Shown piece after piece: positions 36,340-48,796 of a stretch of DNA of 64,000 nucleotides. Position 1 is the first letter of the stretch. Each line of letters opens with the position of its first letter. The notes under the pieces were generated by a model. It had not been told where the DNA came from, ran no database searches, and saw nothing but the letters and a program-made list of their open reading frames with translations. Source of the stretch: Halopseudomonas pelagia (GTDB lineage: Bacteria; Pseudomonadota; Gammaproteobacteria; Pseudomonadales; Pseudomonadaceae); contig NZ_CP033116.1 in NCBI RefSeq assembly GCF_009497895.1, positions 2,790,001 to 2,854,000 on the forward strand. The letters run 5' to 3'. A program made the translations under genes and the position numbers.

Positions 36340-36861
36340 TTATTCGTGCTCTACCCAGATCAGCGCCTCGGTATCGAAACCCAGTTCCGCCGCACGTTCG
36401 ACAAACGCCTGCTTGTCCTCCTCGGGGATCTGCGGCTCGCGGGCCAGCAGCCACAGATAATCCGTATTGGGGCCGGAGACCCAGGAATACTGATAGTTCT
36501 CCTGATCCAGCCCGAAGATGCCATAAGCACCGTAGAACGGCCCGAAGAAAGACACCTTCAGATAACCGGTCTGCTCATCCTCGACAAAGTAGGCCTTGCC
36601 TTCCGCCTCTTCCCACTCGCCCTTCTCTTCCGAGTAGCCCTTGTTCAGCACCTTGATGCCGCCGTCTTCGCGCAGGCTGTATTCCGCCGTTACTCTGCTC
36701 AGGCCCTCTTCAAAGGAATGATCCAACCGGGCGATTTCATACCAGGTGCCAAGATAGCGGCTGGGCTCAAAGCCAGTCACCGGCTCGACGTTATCCGGCA
36801 GTTTCACGCACCCGGCCAGGCCAAAAGCCAATACGCCGAGCAATAATCCTATCTTCTTCAA
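36340..36861 (-). CDS. blc: Outer-membrane lipocalin (Blc type)
   Basis: A 173-residue lipoprotein. It has a short signal peptide, lipobox LAGC with C18 as the lipidated residue, then the lipocalin signature RYLGTWYEIARLDHSFE. The body matches bacterial Blc, which binds lysophospholipids or fatty acids at the outer membrane. The start is TTG at 36861 with AAGGAG six bases upstream. It overlaps the stop of the GATase gene (TTGA), so the two are probably coupled. No ATG start is available without losing the signal peptide. Confidence 0.9.
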   Translation of the reverse strand: MKKIGLLLGVLAFGLAGCVKLPDNVEPVTGFEPSRYLGTWYEIARLDHSFEEGLSRVTAEYSLREDGGIKVLNKGYSEEKGEWEEAEGKAYFVEDEQTGYLKVSFFGPFYGAYGIFGLDQENYQYSWVSGPNTDYLWLLAREPQIPEEDKQAFVERAAELGFDTEALIWVEHE

Positions 36862-37562
36862 GTCCCGCTCCTTTTCCGGTGCAGATATTCCAGCACTTCG
36901 CCCATTAATTCCGTCGCCCGCTCAAGTTCATCCTCCGGGATGCTCAGCAGGTGTTCGGCAGATTGGACCCATTGTTCAGGTTGCAGTTCAGCCGCAGGCG
37001 TTGCTTCGACAAAGGCTTTCACCTGCGCTGGCGTGGACTCGAGGTGGCACTGCAAACCGATGACCCGATCGCCTAACTGAAACGCCTGGTTATCACAGGC
37101 TCGGCTGCTCGCCAGTTGCACTGCCCCTGGTGGCAGATCGAAAGTCTCGCCGTGCCAATGCAGCACATTGATCTGCTCTGGAAAAGCGAATACACCCGCC
37201 TGCAGATGGTTAATCGCTCGCACAGGAAACCAGCCGATCTCACGCCCCGCATTGGGCCTTACCTGACTACCCATCACATTGGCGATCAGTTGTGCGCCCA
37301 GGCAAACACCCAGGACCGCCTTGCCATCATTGATCGCCCGGCGAATAAAGGCTTTTTCCGCCACTAGCCAGGGATGCTCTTGTTCGTCATTGACGCTCAT
37401 AACGCCACCCATAATGATCAACAGATCAATATCGGCAAGCTCGGGCAATGCTTCGCCGCGGTGCAAGCGCGTGCAACTAATACTGTAGTTATGGCTTTCC
37501 AGCCACGGGCGAATGCTGCCAAGACGTTCAAAATCGGCGTGCTGCAGGTAATGCGCATGCAT
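36858..37562 (-). CDS. Class I glutamine amidotransferase-like protein
   Basis: A 234-residue GATase1 domain protein with the nucleophile elbow VLGVCLGAQLIA and His-x-Glu in LQCHLESTP, so the Cys-His-Glu triad is complete. Stand-alone members hydrolyse glutamine or gamma-glutamyl compounds; the specific reaction is unknown. The ATG at 37562 has a full GGAGGTGA ribosome site. It is followed by blc with a 4-base overlap. Confidence 0.88.
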   Translation of the reverse strand: MHAHYLQHADFERLGSIRPWLESHNYSISCTRLHRGEALPELADIDLLIIMGGVMSVNDEQEHPWLVAEKAFIRRAINDGKAVLGVCLGAQLIANVMGSQVRPNAGREIGWFPVRAINHLQAGVFAFPEQINVLHWHGETFDLPPGAVQLASSRACDNQAFQLGDRVIGLQCHLESTPAQVKAFVEATPAAELQPEQWVQSAEHLLSIPEDELERATELMGEVLEYLHRKRSGT

Positions 37563-37589
37563 CGGTCACCTCCAGGTTGGATAACAGTT

Positions 37590-37817
37590 TCAATAGCAGG
37601 AATTGGGTGCAGAGTCCGGTCGTAACTCGCCCTCGACTTCATCAGGGTCGACATCATTGAGCAGTAGTATCTCTCTGACCTGCTCGATATCGGCGAGTAT
37701 TCGCTGAAAGTCTTCGCCATGGTCGAAGCGATTAACATCCATGGACTTGGGCATGTAGGTAAAGGCAATTTTCAGCGCGGCCAGGGCATCGTCGCTCATC
37801 TTGTCGCTCATAAACAT
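37590..37817 (-). CDS. Small conserved-looking hypothetical protein
   Basis: A 75-residue, acidic, soluble protein I do not recognise. It has helix-forming repeats of hydrophobic and charged residues (DFQRILADIEQVREILLL) and a C-terminal SCY. Two close ATGs (37817 and 37811) share a GAGGGG ribosome site. It sits between corA (53-base gap) and the GATase gene (27-base gap) on the same strand, and its placement and ribosome site support a real gene. Confidence 0.65.
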   Translation of the reverse strand: MFMSDKMSDDALAALKIAFTYMPKSMDVNRFDHGEDFQRILADIEQVREILLLNDVDPDEVEGELRPDSAPNSCY

Positions 37818-37870
37818 ATCCCCTCAGAAAGCGGCTTTTGAGATTGCTAAAGTCTAAAGCGCAAGCTTGT

Positions 37871-38932
37871 CTATATCCAGCCGCGGCGGCGGAATGAATA
37901 GAGCAGGCTGCCGGAAATCAACAGCATCAGCGCCATCACGGCGGGGTATCCCCAGCGCCATTCAAGCTCGGGCATGAGCTCGAAATTCATCCCGTACACA
38001 CCTGCAATAAACGTCAGAGGCATAAATAGAGTGGCAATGATGGTCAACACCTTCATCACCTCGTTCATGCGGTTGTTGATACTGGAAAGGTAAAGATCAA
38101 GCAATCCCACCAGCAGTTCGCGCAGCGTGTCTATGGTATCCATGACATGGATGGTGTGATCATAAACATCGCGTAAGAACACCCGCGTTTCAGCGCTGAT
38201 CAGCGGGCTCTCGTCCCGGGACAGCCGGCCGAGCACCTCGCGTAGTGGCCAGACCGCCTTGCGCAAAATGAGCATTTCCCGCTTGTAGTGATGAATCTGC
38301 CGGAGATTGGCCGGCTGCGGATTTTCAATCAGCTGATCCTCAAGCGTTTCTATCTGCTCGCTGAGTTCCTCCAGGGCAAGGAAGTACTGATCTACCACCG
38401 CGTCGAGCAGTGCATAGGCAAGATAGTCGGCCGGCATGCAGCGGATCTGGCGCCCGTCCCGCAGGCGATTGCGCACCGCATCAAATATCTCGCTTTTTAC
38501 TTCCTGCAGGGACAGAACAAAATGCTCACCCAGGACCAGGCTGACCTGTTCGGACTGGATTTCCTGGCTCGCCGCGTCATAGCGCAGTATGCGCAGAACC
38601 AGGTAGAGGTAGCCATCGTAGTCCTCGACCTTTGGCCGCTGGTCAACGTTGAGGATATCTTCCATTACCAGCGGATGCAGATTGAATGCCTGACCAACCG
38701 CCTCGATCACATCCGCCTGATGTACGCCATCCACGTTCAACCAGGTAACCTGGCCGCGCTGACGAACCTCGTAATCGCCGGCCGTGTCGATAAGCCGATC
38801 AGCCATATCATGCTGGTCATACTCAATGACCCGAATTGAGGGCGGTTGCGCCCGAGGGCTGCCGATATGAATCAGCGTGCCTGGCTCTGAACCGGCTTTG
38901 CGACCGCGCTTGACTACCAGCTTGCGTGCCAT
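37871..38932 (-). CDS. corA: CorA-family magnesium/cobalt transporter
   Basis: A 353-residue inner-membrane channel protein. It has a large N-terminal cytoplasmic domain and two C-terminal helices, with the pore signature YGMN in AGVYGMNFELMPELEW. The ATG is at 38932. It lies 47 bases downstream of the diguanylate cyclase gene on the same strand. Magnesium is the likely substrate. A zinc-exporting ZntB-type role is less likely but cannot be excluded by the motif alone. Confidence 0.92.
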   Translation of the reverse strand: MARKLVVKRGRKAGSEPGTLIHIGSPRAQPPSIRVIEYDQHDMADRLIDTAGDYEVRQRGQVTWLNVDGVHQADVIEAVGQAFNLHPLVMEDILNVDQRPKVEDYDGYLYLVLRILRYDAASQEIQSEQVSLVLGEHFVLSLQEVKSEIFDAVRNRLRDGRQIRCMPADYLAYALLDAVVDQYFLALEELSEQIETLEDQLIENPQPANLRQIHHYKREMLILRKAVWPLREVLGRLSRDESPLISAETRVFLRDVYDHTIHVMDTIDTLRELLVGLLDLYLSSINNRMNEVMKVLTIIATLFMPLTFIAGVYGMNFELMPELEWRWGYPAVMALMLLISGSLLYSFRRRGWI

Positions 38933-38979
38933 ACCTATCCCCTCAGCATCATTGTCGACGCATCATGACAGAGCGGAGA

Positions 38980-40854
38980 TTATCTGACACTCATCGGTGA
39001 CACCGGCTTGGCAGAATACATGGCGCGGTCGGCCACGCTGTACAGCAGATCAATGTCCTGAGCGTCGTCAGGGTACATGGCCACGCCGATGCTCATACCG
39101 ATCGACACCCACATTTCATCGTGCAGGTGTATCGGCTGTAGCACTGCCTGGAGCAATTTCTCTCGAATAACGGTAAGGGCCGCGTGGTTGCTAACTGACT
39201 CAATCACCAGCACGAATTCGTCGCCCCCTACCCGCGCCACGGTATCCACGTCGCGCAGCGCAGCCTTGAGCCTGCCAGCCACTTCGATCAACACCCGGTC
39301 GCCGGCCTGGTGTCCATGCTGGTCGTTGATAGCCTTGAACCAGTCCAGATCGATCATCATCAACGCGAAACTGCTGTTGGTCCGCCTGGCCCGCAACTGC
39401 GCCCCTTCCAGTCGATCGGTAAGCAGTTTGCGATTGGCCAGCCCGGTCAGCGTGTCATGGTTGGCCTGCTGCTCGAGCAGCTGCTTGCTCACCTGCAACT
39501 GCGTATTAGCGGCTTCCAGCTCCAGGGTACGTTCTGCCACCCGGGTTTCGAGCTGGCGTTCGTTGTCGCGCAGGGCTCCCAGCATAGTGCGATTTACCGC
39601 CAACGCCTCCTGTTGCGCCTGGTCTTGAGTATGCTGGATACTGTTGATGCGGTCGGCCAGCGCCAGTGACAGCAGCAACATCTCCGCCGCAGAGCCGAAC
39701 AGCAGAGCGTTGGTAGTAAAGGCGTTGGACGGCAGCACGCCAAGGTTGTGCAACGCCATGACCAGAATGCTCAGCAGCAGCGATATCCAAGCTAGCACGA
39801 AAAAGCGCGCGCCCGGATGCCGGCGATAAAGACTCGCACCGCCCATGATCAACGCTGCAACGGCGAACATCATCGAGGTGATATTCACTACCAGCGCTGC
39901 GTAGAAATAGGATATGAAAAGCGTGCAGAGGAAGGTCAGTGCGTAAATCAGCCCTATTACCGGCATTACCCAATACATCTTCAGGCTACGCGGCGTAGCG
40001 CCCAGAAAGCGCTGCACGAATATCGCGCCAAACAGCCCGGCAAGAGACACGCTGGCGGTAGGCGAAAGATGAGTCAGCAGTGCATTGTTCGGCCAGATGA
40101 ATTGCCCAACCAGCCCCGCCAGCCCCGCCTGGCCGAGCGCCAGGAAGGCGACGAAGGGCACATAGATCAGGTAGAGCTTTTCCCGCAGTGAAAAGAACAG
40201 GAACAGGTTGTAGATCAACAACCCTAAGGCGAGCCCGTAATACAGACTCAGAAATGAGTAGCTGAACTGATCGCTGGCCCAGAGCGCATCAGGTTGCCAC
40301 AGCGTCACCGGGACCGACAGCGTACCCTGAGACGCGACACGCAAATAGAGGCTGTACTGCCGGTCCGGCAGCAGGTTCAACTCGAAAAGATGATGACGGT
40401 GCGGTAATGCCTTGGCTGAGAACGGCAGAAGATCCCCAGCCTGTTGCAACTGGTACTCGCTATCCTGTTCGGCAAAATACAGATCGACCCGATCCAGCGA
40501 AGCATGGGCGACTTCAAGCAGCCAGCGCTCAGGTACAGCGTCCGCCGTACTGAAGTTCAGATGCAGCCATACTTCGTCCTGAGTCAGACCGAAATTGGTG
40601 GCAGAAATCGACTGAGCTTCGGCGGCATCGAACTGATCAAGCCGCGTCTGCACCTGTGCCAGAGTCAATTCAGGACCGGCGTTCGTAAGCGATGCCAGAT
40701 GGCCTGACAACGCGTAGCTGCTGTCGCCGCCAACCTGCAATTCCGACGCAACCGCCTGTGATGCCAGGCACCAACTGGCAAGCAGGAAATACAACCAGCA
40801 GATTCTGCAGGCAAAGGAAGATTTGCTGGTGCGCTCACCAGAGCTAGGTCTCAT
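38980..40854 (-). CDS. Membrane diguanylate cyclase with 7TMR-DISM sensor
   Basis: A 624-residue protein. It has a signal peptide ending near AVASE, a periplasmic 7TMR-DISM extracellular domain (about 45-180), seven transmembrane helices (about 190-400), a short coiled coil, and a GGDEF domain (about 460-615). The active site is VGGDEFV, and an RDVD I-site lies five residues before it, so it should make cyclic di-GMP with product inhibition. The start is ATG 40854, with TTG 40866 as an alternative. It lies between cysG and corA. Ligand unknown. Confidence 0.92.
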   Translation of the reverse strand: MRPSSGERTSKSSFACRICWLYFLLASWCLASQAVASELQVGGDSSYALSGHLASLTNAGPELTLAQVQTRLDQFDAAEAQSISATNFGLTQDEVWLHLNFSTADAVPERWLLEVAHASLDRVDLYFAEQDSEYQLQQAGDLLPFSAKALPHRHHLFELNLLPDRQYSLYLRVASQGTLSVPVTLWQPDALWASDQFSYSFLSLYYGLALGLLIYNLFLFFSLREKLYLIYVPFVAFLALGQAGLAGLVGQFIWPNNALLTHLSPTASVSLAGLFGAIFVQRFLGATPRSLKMYWVMPVIGLIYALTFLCTLFISYFYAALVVNITSMMFAVAALIMGGASLYRRHPGARFFVLAWISLLLSILVMALHNLGVLPSNAFTTNALLFGSAAEMLLLSLALADRINSIQHTQDQAQQEALAVNRTMLGALRDNERQLETRVAERTLELEAANTQLQVSKQLLEQQANHDTLTGLANRKLLTDRLEGAQLRARRTNSSFALMMIDLDWFKAINDQHGHQAGDRVLIEVAGRLKAALRDVDTVARVGGDEFVLVIESVSNHAALTVIREKLLQAVLQPIHLHDEMWVSIGMSIGVAMYPDDAQDIDLLYSVADRAMYSAKPVSPMSVR

Positions 40855-40975
40855 TGTTCTCAACAAACCAAGAGTAGACAGGGAAAGAACTCCATTTCAC
40901 ATTTGCCATCATAGCTGGCGCCAGGGGGCGCTGCATGATATCAAACCGCCATGCGGACCTGCTTACTACTTTAGT

Positions 40976-42427
40976 TCAACTCTGGCCGTTGTCAGGCTGA
41001 CCCGCAGCTTGATTCATCACACCCTTCACCTCGCCTTCCACTTGCTCGGGAGAAAACCATTTCAGCCGGTCATGCAACTGCACTACCTCGCCGACAATCA
41101 ACAGCGTCGGCGGCTTTATCTCGGTGCTCTCCACCAGGCCCGGCAAACTGCTCAGGGTGCCGATCAGCACCTTCTGATTGGCTGTTGTGCCCTGTTGAAT
41201 CAAGGCCATGGGGGTGTCTGCAGCGCGACCATGCTTGATCAGCTGCCGGCAGATATCCGGCAACCCCACCAGGCCCATATAGAACACCAGCGTTTGGCCC
41301 GGCGCCACCAGATCAGCCCAGGGTAGATTGGTGGTGCCATCCTTCAGATGCCCGGTGACGAAGCGTACGGACTGGGCATGATCACGGTGAGTCAGGGGGA
41401 TACCTGCGTAGGCCGAACAACCGTTAGCCGCAGTGATGCCCGGCACCACCTGGAAAGGTATGCCATGCGCGGCCAACTCTTCGATTTCTTCTCCGCCCCG
41501 CCCAAAAATAAACGGGTCGCCGCCTTTTAGCCGCAATACGCGCTTGCCTTCGCGGGCGAGGCGCACCAACAACTGGTTGATCTGCTCCTGCGGCACAGCA
41601 TGCTCCGCGCGCGCTTTACCGACGTAAATACGCTCAGCATCGCGGCGGCAAAGATCAATGATTGCCGTCGGCACCAGACGGTCATACAGCACCACATCCG
41701 CCTGTTGCATCAGTCGCAATGCACGGAAGGTCAGCAGGTCCGGATCACCCGGGCCGGCGCCGACCAGATAGACTTCACCAACGTAATGCTGCCCGGCCTG
41801 CTCAGCCAACCGTCTTGCGAGCAGATCCTCGGCGGCCTGATCCTGGCCGGCGAAAATACGTTCGGCGATATCGCCCTGGAACACATTTTCCCAGAATACC
41901 CGGCGTTGATTGATCTGCGGAAAGCTGGCCTTCACCTGACTGCGAAATCGCTTGGCTAGTTGCGCCAACTTGCCATAGGTATGCGGGAATAGCGTCTCGA
42001 TTCGCGCCCGGGTCAAGCGGGCCAACACGGGCGCGTGGCTGCCACTGGACACGGCAATAATCAACGGCGAGCGGTCGACAATCGCCGGGAAAATCACCGT
42101 ACACAGATCCGGCGCATCTACCGCATTGACCGGCAGGAAGCGTGCTTGCGCATCGGCGGAGACGCGAGCATTAAGCGGCTCGTCGTCGGTGGCGGCGATG
42201 ACCAGATGAACACCGTTCAGATCCTCGGACTGATAGCCGCGCAGCACACATTCACCGCCGCCCTGCTCCACCAGCAAACGCAACGGCTCCTCGATCTCCG
42301 GTGCGACCACGCGCAACACGGCGCCGGATTCGGACAGGAGCCGTGATTTGCGCAGGGCAATCTCGCCCCCGCCAATGACCAGCACCCAGCGGCCCTGGAG
42401 GTTATGAAACAGCGGTAGATATTCCAT
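40976..42427 (-). CDS. cysG: Siroheme synthase (multifunctional CysG)
   Basis: A 483-residue fusion. The N-terminal precorrin-2 dehydrogenase/ferrochelatase has the Rossmann start [16 protein letters not shown], a conserved Asp in [10 protein letters not shown] and [11 protein letters not shown]. The C-terminal uroporphyrinogen-III methyltransferase (from about residue 220) has [18 protein letters not shown] and [14 protein letters not shown]. It makes siroheme for sulfite and nitrite reductases. The ATG at 42427 is one base after the serS stop; an upstream in-frame extension is not needed. Confidence 0.95.
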   Translation of the reverse strand: MEYLPLFHNLQGRWVLVIGGGEIALRKSRLLSESGAVLRVVAPEIEEPLRLLVEQGGGECVLRGYQSEDLNGVHLVIAATDDEPLNARVSADAQARFLPVNAVDAPDLCTVIFPAIVDRSPLIIAVSSGSHAPVLARLTRARIETLFPHTYGKLAQLAKRFRSQVKASFPQINQRRVFWENVFQGDIAERIFAGQDQAAEDLLARRLAEQAGQHYVGEVYLVGAGPGDPDLLTFRALRLMQQADVVLYDRLVPTAIIDLCRRDAERIYVGKARAEHAVPQEQINQLLVRLAREGKRVLRLKGGDPFIFGRGGEEIEELAAHGIPFQVVPGITAANGCSAYAGIPLTHRDHAQSVRFVTGHLKDGTTNLPWADLVAPGQTLVFYMGLVGLPDICRQLIKHGRAADTPMALIQQGTTANQKVLIGTLSSLPGLVESTEIKPPTLLIVGEVVQLHDRLKWFSPEQVEGEVKGVMNQAAGQPDNGQS

Positions 42428-42428
42428 A

Positions 42429-43715
<1,287 letters not shown>

Positions 43716-43750
43716 TCATCATCTTATGGTTGCGGGTTGCAGCCTGGTGA

Positions 43751-44122
43751 CTATCGAGTCAGTGCCAGGCCGGCCCAGGTGGCGAGCAGGCAAACGCACA
43801 CGCTGAGCAGAATATATCCAATGGCCAATAAGGCCTCACCGTTCTCCATCAGCCGCAAGGCGTCGAGGGAGAAGGTCGAAAATGTGGTAAAGGCGCCAAG
43901 GAAACCGATAAACAAACCCTGGCGCAGCAGCGGCGAAAATTCCGGTCGATGCAACCACAGGCCGTAAAGTATACCTATCAGCAGACAACCAATCAGGTTG
44001 ACCGCAAAGGTAGCGAGCGGAAAGGCCTTAGGCCAGGCAGTCATGGTCCAATGCGCCACACCGAATCGCGCCAGTGCACCGACGGATCCACCCACTGCAA
44101 TAGCTACGACGCTACTCAACAT
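43751..44122 (-). CDS. crcB: Fluoride channel CrcB (Fluc)
   Basis: A 123-residue four-helix membrane protein exporting fluoride. It shows [19 protein letters not shown] and the phenylalanine-box TTFSTFSLD. The start is ATG 44122, which lies inside the last codons of rarA (11-base overlap), with GGAGG ten bases upstream. Expression therefore depends on the rarA transcript, and no fluoride riboswitch is present in front of it. Confidence 0.94.
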   Translation of the reverse strand: MLSSVVAIAVGGSVGALARFGVAHWTMTAWPKAFPLATFAVNLIGCLLIGILYGLWLHRPEFSPLLRQGLFIGFLGAFTTFSTFSLDALRLMENGEALLAIGYILLSVCVCLLATWAGLALTR

Positions 44123-45461
44123 CCTTTGGCTGCCTCCTTTGCATCGGGCTTGCTGCATCCAGACTGCGCAAGTACTGCAATTTTTGCCCGATCTTCAGCT
44201 CAAGCCCTCGATTGACCGGATTATAATAACGTCTCGGCTCCAAGGCTTCAGGAAAATAATCCTCTCCGGCGGCGTAGGCTTCCGGCTCATTGTGCGCGTA
44301 GCGATAGCCCTGGCTATAACCCAGCTCTTTCATCAGTTTGGTCGGCGCGTTTCGCAGGTGTAGCGGCGGCTCGTGGGAGGTCTGGCTGGCGACGTCCTTC
44401 ATTGCCGCGTTGAAGGCGTTGTACACCGCATTGCTCTTCGGCGCGCAGGCCAGATAGACGATGGCCTGTGCTACCGCCAGCTCGCCCTCCGGGCTGCCCA
44501 GGCGCTCCTGCACATCCCAGGCATTCAGGCACAAGGTCAGCGCTCGCGGATCGGCATTGCCGATATCTTCGCTGGCCATGCGTACCACGCGGCGGGCGAT
44601 ATACAGTGGGTCACAACCGCCGTCGAGCATGCGCGCGAACCAGTACAGCGAGGCATCCGGATTGGAGCCGCGCACGGACTTGTGCAGCGCGGAAATCTGG
44701 TCGTAAAAGGCTTCACCGCCCTTGTCGAAGCGCCGACGGGTGTCATTCAGCAGATCACTGACCAGTGCGGTATCGATGGTGCCGCCGTCCTCTACCAGGT
44801 CAGCGGCAATTTCCAGCAGATTCAGTACCCTGCGCGCATCACCGTCGGCAGCTTCAAGCAGGATATGCTTGGCCTCGCTGCTGATTGTCAGCCGGTGGTT
44901 ACCCAACCCTCTTTCGCTATCTGCCAGCGCACGCTCGAGCAAATCGCCCAGCGCCTCGGCATCCAAGGATTTGAGCACGTAGACCCGAGCCCGTGAGAGC
45001 AAGGCATTGTTCAATTCAAACGAGGGGTTTTCGGTGGTCGCACCAATAAACAGCAGTGTGCCGTCTTCAACATAAGGCAGAAAGGCGTCTTGCTGCGCCT
45101 TGTTGAAGCGATGCACCTCGTCGACAAACAGAATCGTCTGACGACCATTCTGCGAGGCTTGCTGCCGCGCCAGATCTACCGCCTGGCGAATATCCTTGAC
45201 CCCGGCCATCACCGCCGAGAGCGTAACGAAATGCGCATCAGCCAGTGTGGCGATCAAGCGCGCGAGTGTGGTCTTGCCGACACCGGGCGGGCCCCAGAAG
45301 ATCATCGAGTGCAGCGCGCCCTGCTCCAGCGCGACGCGCAACGGCCGGCCGGCAGCCAGTAGATGCGCCTGCCCGGCGTACTCTTCCAGATTCGCCGGCC
45401 GCATGCGTGCAGCCAGCGGTTGATGGGACTTTTGCTCCGGAAACAGGCCGCCCTTACTCAC
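44112..45461 (-). CDS. rarA: Replication-associated recombination protein RarA (MgsA)
   Basis: A 449-residue AAA+ ATPase acting at stalled replication forks. Walker A is [13 protein letters not shown], Walker [16 protein letters not shown], and sensor 1 [12 protein letters not shown]. The C-terminal tetramerisation region has [19 protein letters not shown] sequence. The start is GTG at 45461, overlapping the end of lolA by 8 bases. An internal ATG 19 codons in would remove the conserved N-terminal segment. Confidence 0.95.
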   Translation of the reverse strand: MSKGGLFPEQKSHQPLAARMRPANLEEYAGQAHLLAAGRPLRVALEQGALHSMIFWGPPGVGKTTLARLIATLADAHFVTLSAVMAGVKDIRQAVDLARQQASQNGRQTILFVDEVHRFNKAQQDAFLPYVEDGTLLFIGATTENPSFELNNALLSRARVYVLKSLDAEALGDLLERALADSERGLGNHRLTISSEAKHILLEAADGDARRVLNLLEIAADLVEDGGTIDTALVSDLLNDTRRRFDKGGEAFYDQISALHKSVRGSNPDASLYWFARMLDGGCDPLYIARRVVRMASEDIGNADPRALTLCLNAWDVQERLGSPEGELAVAQAIVYLACAPKSNAVYNAFNAAMKDVASQTSHEPPLHLRNAPTKLMKELGYSQGYRYAHNEPEAYAAGEDYFPEALEPRRYYNPVNRGLELKIGQKLQYLRSLDAASPMQRRQPKDVE

Positions 45462-46089
45462 TGATGACGTCGATCCCGTCAGGAATATCGAAAGTGAACT
45501 GCTCCTCGTTCATGCTCTGATTCAGCTGCACGTCCTGGAACAGGATGTTGGTGCGTTGGCCAACGGCATCGCTCATCTGCATGTCGTTGATAACGCCATC
45601 ACGGAACGACAAACGCAGGCTGTCGAACAGCGTGTCACTGACTTTGGGCGTCAAGGTGAAGTCGATCACATTGCCCGAGTCTTCCCAGGTAATAGTGAAG
45701 TTTTCCTGCAGCTTGCTGACATCGCCCGAGAGCAGCAGTGCGGGTGTATGGGTCAGACGCTGGTCCATTTCCTGGATGGTCACCTGTTCCAGATCCGGAT
45801 CGTAGAGCCAAATTGTCTGGCCGTTGGATACCAGCTCCTGTTCGGCGGGTGCATCGGTATGCCAGCGGAACATGCCTGGACGCTTGAGCGCCAGATTACC
45901 GGTGGTTTCCTGCATGCTCGCGCCATTGGCGTTGAGGGTCATCTGGGAAAAATCCGCGGTCATGGTGCTGGCGTTAGACAGCAAGGTGTTCAAGCGCTGC
46001 GCGGCAGCGTCTTCGTCAGCCATGACCATGGCTGGCAGGCTGAACAGGCAAAGCGCTGCGAGGCTGTGACGAAAAAGGCTTTTCAACAT
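45454..46089 (-). CDS. lolA: Outer-membrane lipoprotein carrier protein LolA
   Basis: A 211-residue periplasmic chaperone that carries lipoproteins from LolCDE to LolB. It has a signal peptide ([15 protein letters not shown], cleavage before DEDAA) and the family's RPGMFRW and DPDLEQVTI segments. The ATG is at 46089. It lies 53 bases downstream of ftsK, a conserved order. Confidence 0.95.
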   Translation of the reverse strand: MLKSLFRHSLAALCLFSLPAMVMADEDAAAQRLNTLLSNASTMTADFSQMTLNANGASMQETTGNLALKRPGMFRWHTDAPAEQELVSNGQTIWLYDPDLEQVTIQEMDQRLTHTPALLLSGDVSKLQENFTITWEDSGNVIDFTLTPKVSDTLFDSLRLSFRDGVINDMQMSDAVGQRTNILFQDVQLNQSMNEEQFTFDIPDGIDVISE

Positions 46090-46142
46090 GGCAGAGTGGG
46101 TTCTCCGAGTGCTCTATCGAGCTTCATTGGGCGTCGGCCCGC

Positions 46143-48560
46143 TCAGTCACGCACCGGTGGCGGTGCAATGACCTCACGCGAGCCATTGGTATTCATCGAG
46201 GTTACGACCCCGGCCATCTCCATGGCTTCGATCATCCTTGCGGCGCGGTTATAACCGATCTTCAGCTTGCGCTGCACGGCAGAAATCGATGCTCTTCTGC
46301 TTTCACAGACAAAGCGTACTGCTTCGTCATACAGCGCATCTTCTTCGCTGTCACCGCCGCCCATGCCACCAGATGTGTCAAAACCGCTACCGGCGCCATC
46401 ATCCGCGCCATCGAGGATGTCCTGAATATAATTCGGCTCACCGCGTTTTTTCCATTCATCCACCAGACGATGAACCTCTTCGTCGGAAACGAAAGCGCCG
46501 TGCACCCGCACTGGCAAACTGGTCCCTGGCGGCATATAGAGCATATCGCCATGGCCCAACAGTTGTTCGGCACCACCCTGATCAAGGATGGTCCTGGAAT
46601 CGATCTTGCTCGATACCTGGAAAGCCATACGTGTCGGGATGTTGGCTTTGATCAGACCGGTAATGACGTCAACCGACGGCCGCTGGGTCGCGAGGATCAG
46701 GTGGATGCCGGCGGCCCGCGCCTTCTGCGCGATTCGTGCAATCAACTCTTCGACCTTCTTGCCGACGATCATCATCATGTCAGCAAATTCGTCGATCACT
46801 ACTACGATCACCGGCAGCGTTTCTAGTTCCGGAGCGACATCCTCCATGGACTCGCGGCGGTACAGCGGATCAGTCAGGGGTGTACCGGCCTTTTCCGCAT
46901 CCTTGACCTTGCGGTTATAGCCGGCAAGGTTACGCACGCCCATCGCTGCCATCAGCTTATAGCGACGCTCCATCTCCGCCACGCACCAGCGCAATGCATT
47001 AGCGGCTTCTTTCATATCGGTTACGACCGGCGCCAACAGATGCGGAATGCCCTCATAGATAGACAGTTCGAGCATCTTCGGGTCAATCATGATCAGGCGC
47101 ACTTCTTCCGGCGGCGACTTGAACAGTATGCTCAGCAGCATGGCGTTCACGCCCACCGATTTACCCGAGCCTGTAGTACCAGCTACCAGCAGGTGCGGCA
47201 TCTTGGCCAGGTCAGCCATCACTGGATTGCCGCCAATATCATGACCCAGCGCCAGGGTCACCGGCGACGTAGCCTCGTCGAACTCGCGCGTCTGCAGTAC
47301 TTCCGAGAGCCGCACGATTTCGCGGTCCTCGTTGGGAATCTCGATGCCCACGGTGGTCTTGCCGGGAATGACTTCAACCACGCGCACGCTGATGACCGCC
47401 AGCGACCGCGCCAGATCCTTGGCCAGATTGGAAATCTTGCTGACTTTTACACCAGCAGCGGGCTGAATTTCGAAACGGGTAATCACCGGGCCTGGCTGGA
47501 CTTTCTCTACCTCGGCCTCTACGCCAAAGTCCTTGAGCTTGAGCTCCAGCAGGCGCGACATACCTTCCAGTGATTCGGCGGAAAAACCCTTCTGTTTCTT
47601 GCTCGCAGGATCCAGCAGCGAGATCGGCGGCAGTGAACCGGGCTCGACTGTTTCACTGAACAGCTTGGATTGTTTTTCCTTGTTCAGGCGCACGCTCGGC
47701 TCTACCGGCTTGGTATCCAAGGGCACGATTTCCGGCGGCTGGCGATTCTCCTGCGATGCCACATGTTTGGCAAGCGACTCGTGGCGCTGGGCCCGCGATG
47801 CTTCAGCCTGCCGCTGCTCAGCCGGGCTGAATACCGGCTCGTTGCGTGGCGGGCTCTTGTGCGGGCGGCCAGGCAAATCGCGCTCTACTGCGGAAGAGGC
47901 CCGGCGGGCGCGCCAGCTGTGCCAGGCACGCTTGAGCAAATCGAGCAGATCCAGGGTGATACGTCCAGTCAGCTCCATCACCTTGAACCAGGACAGGTTG
48001 GTAAACAGCGTCAAACCGAACAGGAACAATGTCAGGAACAGCAAGGTACTGCCTTGCATGTTAAGTACTGGTTGGGACAAATCAGACAATAGCTCACCCA
48101 GCACCCCGCCCGCCTCGGCGCCTTCGGGGAAGGTTTCCGGCGGCGTACCGTGCAATGCAGCCAACGCGGTACCGGCGAACAAGGTGAGGAAGAAGCCAAT
48201 CAGGCGCCAGGAAAATAACCAGCCGTTCCAGATAAACGGCAGATGACGGCGGCGAAACATCTGCACGGCCTTGACGATCACGATGATCGGGAACAGATAG
48301 GCCAGATACCCAAGGCTGAGTAACAGCACATCGGCAATCCACGCACCCATGCTGCCGGCAGCATTGCCAACCTGGTCCACATCGCCACTGCGGGTCCAAC
48401 CGGGATCCGACGTCTGATAAGTAAACAGCGCCATACACAGGTATAAACACAGGGCAACCATGGCCAGCAACGCGCCTTCGCGAAGTCGCAATGTTAACTG
48501 TTCACGCCATAGGGGCAGCGCTGTTCGGGCTTTGGTATCCTTCAAAACGGGTGTATCCAT
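46143..48560 (-). CDS. ftsK: DNA translocase FtsK
   Basis: An 805-residue septal DNA pump. Four or so transmembrane helices lie within residues 25-190, followed by a short linker of about 120 residues. The motor domain has Walker A GTTGSGKS (461-468), [12 protein letters not shown] and the [11 protein letters not shown]alker B region. A C-terminal winged-helix gamma domain (about 735-800) reads KOPS sites and activates XerCD recombination. The linker is much shorter than in Escherichia coli FtsK, as usual for pseudomonads. The ATG is at 48560. Confidence 0.97.
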   Translation of the reverse strand: MDTPVLKDTKARTALPLWREQLTLRLREGALLAMVALCLYLCMALFTYQTSDPGWTRSGDVDQVGNAAGSMGAWIADVLLLSLGYLAYLFPIIVIVKAVQMFRRRHLPFIWNGWLFSWRLIGFFLTLFAGTALAALHGTPPETFPEGAEAGGVLGELLSDLSQPVLNMQGSTLLFLTLFLFGLTLFTNLSWFKVMELTGRITLDLLDLLKRAWHSWRARRASSAVERDLPGRPHKSPPRNEPVFSPAEQRQAEASRAQRHESLAKHVASQENRQPPEIVPLDTKPVEPSVRLNKEKQSKLFSETVEPGSLPPISLLDPASKKQKGFSAESLEGMSRLLELKLKDFGVEAEVEKVQPGPVITRFEIQPAAGVKVSKISNLAKDLARSLAVISVRVVEVIPGKTTVGIEIPNEDREIVRLSEVLQTREFDEATSPVTLALGHDIGGNPVMADLAKMPHLLVAGTTGSGKSVGVNAMLLSILFKSPPEEVRLIMIDPKMLELSIYEGIPHLLAPVVTDMKEAANALRWCVAEMERRYKLMAAMGVRNLAGYNRKVKDAEKAGTPLTDPLYRRESMEDVAPELETLPVIVVVIDEFADMMMIVGKKVEELIARIAQKARAAGIHLILATQRPSVDVITGLIKANIPTRMAFQVSSKIDSRTILDQGGAEQLLGHGDMLYMPPGTSLPVRVHGAFVSDEEVHRLVDEWKKRGEPNYIQDILDGADDGAGSGFDTSGGMGGGDSEEDALYDEAVRFVCESRRASISAVQRKLKIGYNRAARMIEAMEMAGVVTSMNTNGSREVIAPPPVRD

Positions 48561-48674
48561 CGTTGGTCAGCCGGTCATTGTACGAGTCCGGCAGGAGAAT
48601 TCACAATCACTGCCGACAGACTGAAGACAGATGATTACCAGAAGTCGCTAGGTTGACTACCTAAACAAGTTTGC

Positions 48675-48694
48675 GTTCCATTGTATTATGGAAC
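48675..48694. promoter_or_regulatory. Palindrome in the ftsK/aat divergent spacer
   Basis: GTTCCAT and ATGGAAC form a perfect 7-bp inverted repeat around TGTATT in an AT-rich part of the 236-base spacer (48561-48796). Possible operator for the divergent ftsK and aat promoters. No regulator is identified, and a trxB gene found here in some pseudomonads is absent. Confidence 0.35.
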
Positions 48695-48796
48695 TATATT
48701 CATAAATGACAATAACTTATATCAGCTTCTTGATAAACCTTTTAAACCTGGCGATTGGCTGGACCCACCCTTTCGCTTAACACCACCAGGCGCAAC

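Noticed and set aside
44123..44180. Fluoride riboswitch before crcB
   Set aside because: The bases in front of crcB are rarA coding sequence, leaving no room for the fold.
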